A stretch of 64,000 nt of DNA. It comes from Trachythela sp. YZ-2020 (lineage: Eukaryota; Cnidaria; Anthozoa; Malacalcyonacea; Clavulariidae). This document shows, one piece after another, positions 57,349-64,000 of the stretch. The position numbers were made by a program, and so were the translations under genes. Under the pieces are notes generated by a model, which was not told the origin of the DNA, did not search any database, and saw only the letters and a program-made list of their open reading frames with translations. Location: positions 310,001 through 374,000 of the forward strand of contig JADLSH010000249.1 in assembly GCA_016169945.1 (NCBI GenBank), given 5' to 3'. How positions within the stretch are numbered: position 1 is the stretch's first letter; each line of letters opens with the position of its first letter.

Positions 57349-59518
57349 AGGACATTGGCAACGAAAATTTTTATTCCTTATATTGATAGAGCATGCCTAC
57401 GGAATACTTAATTTCATAGTTTCCCTTGTCCATCGCATTTAGTTGTTGAGAAAATTTGTGACAAAGTTCAACAGTCGTCCGCCATTTTGAAAAAAACGGC
57501 GTATGCTAATTTATGCATGAATACATTAAATGACGTCATTAGATGGGTTGACACAATTTCTCTAATATAAACTCTATAGTGTATTACCACACGCGGTAAA
57601 CTTTGCGGCAAAATAGACGGCAGAATGGTTTTAACAAGTGTGTAACATGTTTGTACCACTACTTTTGATACTATTTCTTCCAATTCCGTGTGAAATAGAC
57701 GCATAAATTCGAATATCGCATAGGAAATCCTTATGCAATGTTATGCTATTATTGTCTATATCCCCTGAATTGTCTCGCTGGTAAATGCATAAAAATTGCT
57801 CAAATTGCAAAACAATCAAATCTCTATCAGCACGTTCAGTTACCAGTTCCATGCAATTATTATTGAAAATACAACAGTAAATAAAATTGTCACAATGTAG
57901 TCTTGTGTTAATAACTGTTTATGTATTGTTAGACGGCAAAGCTTAATAAATAAATGTAGTCTATACTAATACTAACTATTAAACCTAAATAGCTGGCGCA
58001 ATTATATATACATTCAAAATACACAAGAATAAAGGCCTACAAATTTGGATAGTTCATCGTTGAGATTTGAACTACTCCTTTTATACGTTCAATGCAGTTG
58101 GAGTGTGTAGTATAAAGAAGCGCTATTACATAAAACAAACTACAAATAGCATGCTGTATTCGCATTCAAGGTATATTATTGATTGTTGTAGAGTATATCG
58201 CTTCATCGCTTGTATTGACATAGTGCAAATTTAAGTTACCCATGGCCATGATTATTGAAATAAAAGTATAAAACAAACAAGGTTAATACAACTACTGTAC
58301 AGTCATTTTGAAAAGCGAAGAGAATACCGGTATGTCAGTTAAATTATTAATTTCTATTTTAATGATCAGTTATTCCCTACCCATATGCGCGTCTTGATTT
58401 TTCGTAAAAAAGAGTATAACAAAAGAACTAAAAGATCTAAAAATATTAGAGTTCTCACTTCTATAATTGATATTTTGTGTTGACGCAATTAATAACTATA
58501 TTTACTGTAATGGGAATCGCTACATTTTCGGCAATATTTTTACCAGCTTCATCATGTATAATTCACCAAACTATTTAGCCACACATATAAAACTGAATTT
58601 AAGCCAGGGAACAGCTATAGTCTGGCTTTTTTCTATAAACTAGCTAGATATATTAAATAATATTGACAGCTTCATATTTCCCGTCAAAACAATAGAAGCT
58701 CAAAACTTCATAATCATATGAATCGCGTGAATAACTATTCTTTAATAATCACTAGAACTTGAATATAGATTGTTTTCAAAAGAATATTACTTGCAACCAA
58801 TAATTCTGCACCAGATTTATTTTCAGTAACATTCAAGGCTTTAGTTTAGCTCCAGATATTAGGTCAAGGTGCTCAAAATCGCTGGTTGACAATTCGTTCA
58901 ACCTTTCTCGGTGTCTCGAGTTTATAATATAACATTTCAAACACCTCTTCTCGTGTCTTCGTTTAAATAATGTATCCTACAACAACAGATGGTTCCTGAA
59001 ACCTTTTCCAGAGTGTATGACCATTTACCTTTCTCGTTAAATTTCAATTGACACAAAATACTATAGTATAGCTTCAATAATACCCCAATCATTCACAAAC
59101 GCGTGACACAATTAAACCACGCAAGTTGTAAAATTCGCCATTCCTTTCCTTCTTACACGCTTAATATGGCTTTACCCGATAGTGTAGCATTTCCTTAGTT
59201 CTCCTGCCTGGTTGTGAGAATTTTTGTTCATTATAACGCGCAAAAACGACATATTTTTAGTTACCAAAACCTTCACGCAATATAGATCCCTATGTTGTTT
59301 TGAAGCGAACCATCTAATGACGTCACAAAGGTCATTGACCCCAAAGATAATTTTTTGAGAATTTGATCCAAGATGGCGGCCGATGAGCAAATTTATCACA
59401 TTTTACTTGCACTTTACTCGCAAACAAAAATGTTACAGAAAAAAATAGTAACATTCTCATAGTTAGGTGGTCCAGTAAGATTAAATAAGCCAATAAAAAT
59501 TTTCGTTGCCAATGTCCT
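57349..59518. mobile_element. 2.17-kb non-autonomous TTAA element (piggyBac-like)
   Basis: AGGACATTGGCAACGAAAAT at the left pairs exactly with ATTTTCGTTGCCAATGTCCT at the right (at least 27 bp). TTAA flanks both ends (57345-57348 and 59519-59522). Subterminal sequence is also inverted: AATGACGTCATTAGATGG near 57531 and CCATCTAATGACGTCA near 59309. Inside there is no frame over about 80 codons, so no transposase. It starts about 46 bp after the LINE tail. Confidence 0.9.
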
Positions 59519-59689
59519 TTAATTTAAAGTTATTATTGGTATATCACTACTGCTATTGTTGTTAGCCATAGTTTGAAAATTTAAATAAATGCCCAGGACT
59601 ACAGTTAAACAAGTTAATCATTGCAATTTCAAACTCATATAGTCTTTATAACAGGTTTTTTTTAACGTGCAGTTCTACACAAAATGTGC

Positions 59690-60050
59690 AGTTCTTTTCT
59701 AACTAATATACTGGAGGGCCAAAGCCCCCCCCCAGTAAACTATCTCCCCCCAGTGAAGGTCCCTTTTGTCCAAAGTATAAGCCAGAGGGGAAAATGACTT
59801 AGTTCAGAAGAGAGTTATGATATTCTCATAACAAAACATTGCTTTTACACCAAAAGCTCAGTCTGTTTAAATGGGATATTTCAAAAATTCTCTGAAAATG
59901 CAGGAAATCAAGTCACAGGAAAGCCACAGGGGAGGACCTCCAGACCCCTACCAGACCACACACCTTCAATATACCACATTCTTGTTAGGTTCCTTTTCAT
60001 TGATGCCCCCTCCCCACTAACCATTTCTTAAAATAGGCCCGGACATGTTG
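59690..60050 (-). repeat. Dispersed repeat, inverted copy of 50690-51010
   Basis: CCAAAGCCCCCCCCCAGT, GTTCAGAAGAGAGTTATG, AAAGCTCAGTCTG and AATGGGATAT match the 50.7-51.0 kb repeat in reverse orientation. It is non-coding. Confidence 0.6.
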
Positions 60051-60347
60051 TGATATTATGACAAAATGTGCAGTTCTAAATTTTTCTTTAAAAAAACCTT
60101 GCTTTATAATATCTTTTCATAGAAATTCAGAATGCACAGGGTTTATTTAGCAAATACTGTGAGTCTTTTGGATCAATCTACCTGTATTTTTCAGGTAGAT
60201 TGATCCAAAAGACCCACAGTACTTGGTGTAGATACTACCTACACTGGCACAACACGGTCAAGATTTTATATAACAAATAGACACAAAACAAAAGGCCACA
60301 AAAATAATTCATATGCTGCTTTTATTCAAGATCCTTTCAACTACACT

Positions 60348-62528
60348 TTAGAACAATCGTTGAGAAGGTCCCATGGTGCTCTTAACGTACAAAGCACGAA
60401 CATTTTGCCAGTTTTTCTTAAGCAGTGACACAAGAAAGTTGACGGCGAGGAGAGTGTTGTTATACAACTCATCCTCTGACATTTCAACATGACCTATAGC
60501 TACTGCAAGACACAGCACCTAGAAAAAGACGGAATGAATAAAGTTAAATCTATTCAATGCCCGACACTCTCTTCTGAACAAGTAAAATTATCTGACATTA
60601 GACAAAGTACAGGGGCCGGTTGTACGAAGCCCGTTTAGCTTAAACGGTGGATAACTCGAAAATATAGATCAAGTCTATACATTCATCGAACAACCAAGCT
60701 AAAATATTTCAACTTGAATAGAACAATTATATTTGGAACTATATATTAAGGGCATAAGATTTAAGTTCGGTCATTCACCAAATGTGTGAAAGTGTTTTTT
60801 AATTTTGGCTTATCCACCGTTTAAGCTAAATGGCCTTCGTACAACCGGCCCCAGTAGGGTACACTACAATGCTTGCCCTAAGGTTATTAGATGCAAGTTC
60901 GACAGATATCGAGTCGCAAATTTCTTTTATGGAAATTTAAAGGAATTTTTTGAAAATACAAAGGAAATTTTGATTTGGAAAAATGAAACACTGCTTGCAA
61001 AAACAAAATGGTAGCTGTTTCGTTGCAAATTTAGTTAAGATATCGAAGGGATTTCTGCTATTTCCTTCATTAGACAAAAATGAAACTTTCCATTTGCAGG
61101 TGGCGAAGATCTGCTCGCAAATTACGACCTGCTAATTTGAACCCTGCTTGACAAATAATATACCTGCACAATTAGAATTACCTGTACTGTTCTATATTTC
61201 GCCAAATATAACATTGGCTTCCCATTTGTTTTAAGACCCTGGGTACAGGTCCGACCAATATTCAACCATTTTCATTAAAATGTGTGAATGGTTGAAAGTT
61301 TTTGGTCTACCAGTTACAAGGGCCTTATCAGCACTCTAGAGAAGTGTTTGTAAGGGGAGGTCCAACTGTATTTACATTCAGCTAATTATGGAAAATACAA
61401 TTGACCCAAAAAGACTGAAATAATGAATCTTTCTTAGAGTGCTGTGCCCAAGATTCTGGTAAATTGACCCACCTTCTTCATTTGAAATTTGATCGTGGCC
61501 TTGACGTCCTGTACTTTCTGGACCATATTCTCGCTGTGTGTGATCATGGTCGGGAATTTGCCAGCTTTGTTCAGACCAGGTCCCAACAAACGTGGGATCT
61601 GCTTAATCAAACTGTCTGAGGCCAAGAATGCGTCATACTTCTTTGCTAAAATACGAATGAATTGAGCTTTAAAATACATATTTTTATGACCAAGCTACTA
61701 GCAAGGCAAAGAATCGTTCTATTACTAACCGAGTTTCTTGACCAACTTTTTATTCTTATTCAGTTTCTTCAACGATTCAGCGTCCATATACGGCAGATCG
61801 TTTGCCTTGGCCTCGTCACAATGCGATGCATCGCCAAGAATGCACACTTTCATTTTTGGCCGCGGAATATGTTTCAATCTATGAATAGTTAAAAATTAAT
61901 TGGCATACAAGGTTTATAATTGGACTGTGCATCGCTAATCAAGCTTATTTGGTATTTTTTACCACTGAACAACAAGTGTGATATCAAGACAGGGGGGTGT
62001 TGCATATTTCAGAGGCAGGGTTCACCCAGTGACCCAGATCATGATCATCTAAGGTTAATTGTAGCTACAGATTTTATACAAACTTGTTCCTTTCCTAATA
62101 TAAGCTATTTCAACAGGCCTAAAGCCCTAAACCCCATACATTATGTTGTTAAAAGAGTAAAAAATACTCACTTTACTGTGCCTGAGAAACGCTTGTCTTT
62201 TTGCGGGTCATAGTTTTTCAAACTGACTTGTAGTTCCACTGTTTCAAGAAAATTACGCTTCTTGTCTTTTGATTGCTGAAGAACAGCACGCAGGCATTCG
62301 GTCAAACCTTCTCGATTTACTTTACTACAAGAAAAGAGCACATAACGCATTTAACCCTGAGCAACGGTTTTTGAATTAAAAAATTTTCTGAATTTAAAAG
62401 CGTTTGTGCGGATTTATTTTCATATAATGAAAGACAAGTACATTATTTATCAAAATATAGGGTGTACTTGTTTGGATGGATAACATTTAAGCTAGATATT
62501 TATGGATACTTTTTCTATCTTACCTCAT
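60348..62528 (-). CDS. RPL10A: 60S ribosomal protein uL1 (L10a), 5 exons
   Basis: This is the ribosomal L1-stalk protein that guides deacylated tRNA from the E site. Exons on the minus strand are 62528-62524, 62324-62172, 61878-61730, 61645-61473 and 60518-60348. They are in phase and give 216 residues (human 217). Signature blocks include [84 protein letters not shown] and [20 protein letters not shown]. The first coding exon has only five bases (ATGAG), as often seen in ribosomal protein genes. The minus-strand AATAAA at 60326-60321 lies about 22 bp after the stop. Intron 4 carries a foldback MITE. Confidence 0.97.
60612..60852. mobile_element. Foldback MITE in RPL10A intron 4
   Basis: GGGGCCGGTTGTACGAAG and TTTAGCTTAAACGGTGGATA at the left pair with TATCCACCGTTTAAGCTAAA and CTTCGTACAACCGGCCCC at the right. 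A CAG at each edge could be a 3-bp target duplication, but the G/C runs make the ends ambiguous. Confidence 0.85.
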
Positions 62529-62557
62529 TTTGCCGAATTAAACGAGACGATCTAGAC

Positions 62558-62569
62558 GAAAGGAAAGAG
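62558..62569 (-). promoter_or_regulatory. Possible 5'TOP pyrimidine tract of RPL10A
   Basis: On the minus strand CTCTTTCCTTTC lies about 30 nt upstream of the ATG. Transcripts of ribosomal proteins usually start at a C followed by a pyrimidine run (5'TOP) and have short leaders, so this is the likely start site. It is inferred from position and composition only. Confidence 0.5.
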
Positions 62570-63181
62570 AACGCGCTAGTGTTGTCGAATTTGGGAAGAT
62601 TGGTAACCACTGTGTTTCCACTTCGTCAAATGCGGAATTCATCACATAATAGGGTTAGGGATTGGGGTCAAGAATAAGATATCAAAGACAAATATTCGTG
62701 ACTTGTAACATGGCCTTATAACCCAAAATTTGAGGACCATTTTGTAAATGTCTGTTCTCTTTAGTATAATGTTGTATTACAAAGATGATGAATCAAATTC
62801 ACTCATAGACAAGATCATATTCAAACAAAACCAGAAGATTTCGGAACCATACGACATTCACCTGGTTCCATACACGGGAAATCGTAGCTGTGCTCAAATT
62901 TGTCCGGTTTCATGGATCTCACGTGAACTGGAAAGGTGAAATTTGACTAAGGTTTTGAATTTGCCTTGAACACGCAAATGTGGCCTTAGTTTCTGACTTA
63001 TAGTACTTTTATCTATTATTAATGACTATATGTCAATGTTAAAAATGTATTTTGTTGCAGAAAATATGTTATTTTTATTATCATTTAGTAGAAAATTCAC
63101 TCTTTTCATAGTCTGTGTAAGTCTACTTTCCTTTTAACCATATGTCAATGTTTAAAATGTCTTTCATATATAATAAGTTAT
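62570..63181. other. Intergenic, nothing recognised
   Basis: This AT-rich spacer lies between RPL10A (5' end) and the next minus-strand gene (3' end). A minus-strand AATAAA near 63073, about 110 bp past the 63182 stop, may be that gene's poly(A) signal. Confidence 0.45.
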
Positions 63182-63823
63182 CTAGTCTTTATCACCAACA
63201 TCAGTCAATCGTTCTTCACCCAAACTCCCATCCCGACTCCAAATTTCATCCTCCAAATCCAAATCAATCTCCTGATCTTCATACTCATGATGCGACCTCT
63301 CCAACCTCTCTTTAACTTCTTGACTTTCTTCTGCCGCCAATTTTTGCTGCCCTGCTTTAAACACCCGCACCATAGACCTATCCACGCTTCGTAGATATCT
63401 ATACCCAATATACAGATACGTCAAACTGCATGCAAACCCGACTAAACTCTTTCCAAGCTCGTCTCGCGGTAGCCCAACTTGTAAAACGGACCAGGATAAA
63501 ATAGAGCCGAGATTAAACACCGTACTACCGAATAAACTATACAGAAGTCTTTCTTTGGTCGGGTATAAGCTAAAACTTGGTCGGTGATAGATATAAACGG
63601 CGGCCCCAACATGCGAAAGTGCAAAACAGCTATTTGTAAACACACGGCTCGCATCTGTTGTTAACAGCTTTTGTACGACCGGTAAATGTAAGGCGTTCGT
63701 AGATAAAGCAAAGTAACCAAAAACGCCACAATACGGCACGTATCTTGGCCATATTTTGTTAAAACGCTGCAAAATTGCGTTTAACTTTTCGTTGTTTACA
63801 TTTTGGCCTTTCTCATCCGCCAT
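63182..63823 (-). CDS. Unrecognised single-exon membrane protein, 213 aa
   Basis: A complete 213-codon frame starts MADEKGQNVNNEK and ends EERLTDVGDKD. Four hydrophobic stretches (about residues 34-52, 60-80, 92-115 and 124-143) suggest a small multi-pass membrane protein. The region after residue 150 is charged and probably helical (KLAAEESQEVKERLERSHHE), then strongly acidic (DLDLEDEIW). There is no signal-peptide-like N-terminus and no motif I can assign. Length, composition and the CGCCATTTTG start context fit a real gene. Lack of introns is unusual here and could mean a small conserved gene or a retrocopy. Confidence 0.7.
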   Translation of the reverse strand: MADEKGQNVNNEKLNAILQRFNKIWPRYVPYCGVFGYFALSTNALHLPVVQKLLTTDASRVFTNSCFALSHVGAAVYIYHRPSFSLYPTKERLLYSLFGSTVFNLGSILSWSVLQVGLPRDELGKSLVGFACSLTYLYIGYRYLRSVDRSMVRVFKAGQQKLAAEESQEVKERLERSHHEYEDQEIDLDLEDEIWSRDGSLGEERLTDVGDKD

Positions 63824-64000
63824 TTTGAATAATAGCCGTCAAAGTTACTGGGGTCTTTTTCCCCGGCATAGTACGGTATTTTCTCCATGGTATTGGGGTC
63901 ATTTCTCCGGAATTATTCCACCGGATTATTTTCCCTGGGGTCACTTATCCCGGATATTTTCTGCTAGGTACAGTGAACTGGCTAGGTATCAGAGAAAAGC
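63824..64000. other. Upstream flank with CCGGATATTTTC-type repeats
   Basis: Short degenerate repeats occur, such as GGGGTCATTTCTCCGGAATTA, TTATTTTCCCTGGGGTCACT and CCCGGATATTTTC. This should include the promoter of the 63182-63823 gene. Confidence 0.4.

Noticed and set aside
61473..62523. Search for C/D box snoRNAs in RPL10A and RPL36A introns
   Set aside because: Ribosomal protein introns often host snoRNAs, but I found no RTGATGA with a suitably placed CTGA in the introns I read.

Overview
This window is nuclear DNA from an animal. It is AT-rich, with genes split into short GT-AG exons and introns and intergenic DNA full of small transposable elements. The proteins are metazoan families: a JIP1-type scaffold, a PDE3-type phosphodiesterase, CARF, DEPDC7 and deoxyribose-phosphate aldolase. 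Their sequences are diverged from vertebrates and the introns are compact, so I infer a marine invertebrate, possibly a cnidarian. The species cannot be fixed from the sequence alone.

I could assemble nine genes exon by exon, with reading phase consistent across every junction. From left to right they are: deoxyribose-phosphate aldolase (+, 434-2717); a two-RWD plus RING-H2 protein (-, 2886-6334); ribosomal protein eL42/RPL36A (+, 8236-9678); a JIP1-like SH3/PTB scaffold (-, 10775-13576); a DEPDC7-like DEP protein (-, 17685-23007, with a 3'UTR intron); a PDE3-type phosphodiesterase (-, 30430-44670); CARF (-, 46807-54581); ribosomal protein uL1/RPL10A (-, 60348-62528); and an unrecognised single-exon membrane protein (-, 63182-63823). 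I see no operon-like organisation. The first two genes are tail to tail, about 170 bp apart.

Most of the rest is repeats. A 5'-truncated LINE with an intact 629-codon reverse transcriptase frame (about 55145-57303) lies just upstream of CARF. A decayed 5' LINE fragment with SGNH-hydrolase and endonuclease parts lies at 15.1-16.3 kb. Many non-autonomous DNA elements still show terminal inverted repeats and target-site duplications: TTAA at 57349-59518 and 51551-51953; TA at 7462-7679, 17135-17302 and 28117-28267; and 8 bp at 20540-20742. Several are nested inside others.

Two tandem-repeat systems stand out. One is a tRNA-headed SINE whose 3' part of about 115 bp is present once at some loci and expanded into arrays at others (36.0-36.9, 26.1-26.6, 48.1-48.7, 52.4-52.9 and 1.6-1.8 kb). 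The other is an array of about nine tRNA-like monomers of roughly 103-110 bp that fills an entire PDE3 intron (31.9-32.8 kb). I found no CRISPR array, prokaryotic gene or canonical tRNA/rRNA gene.
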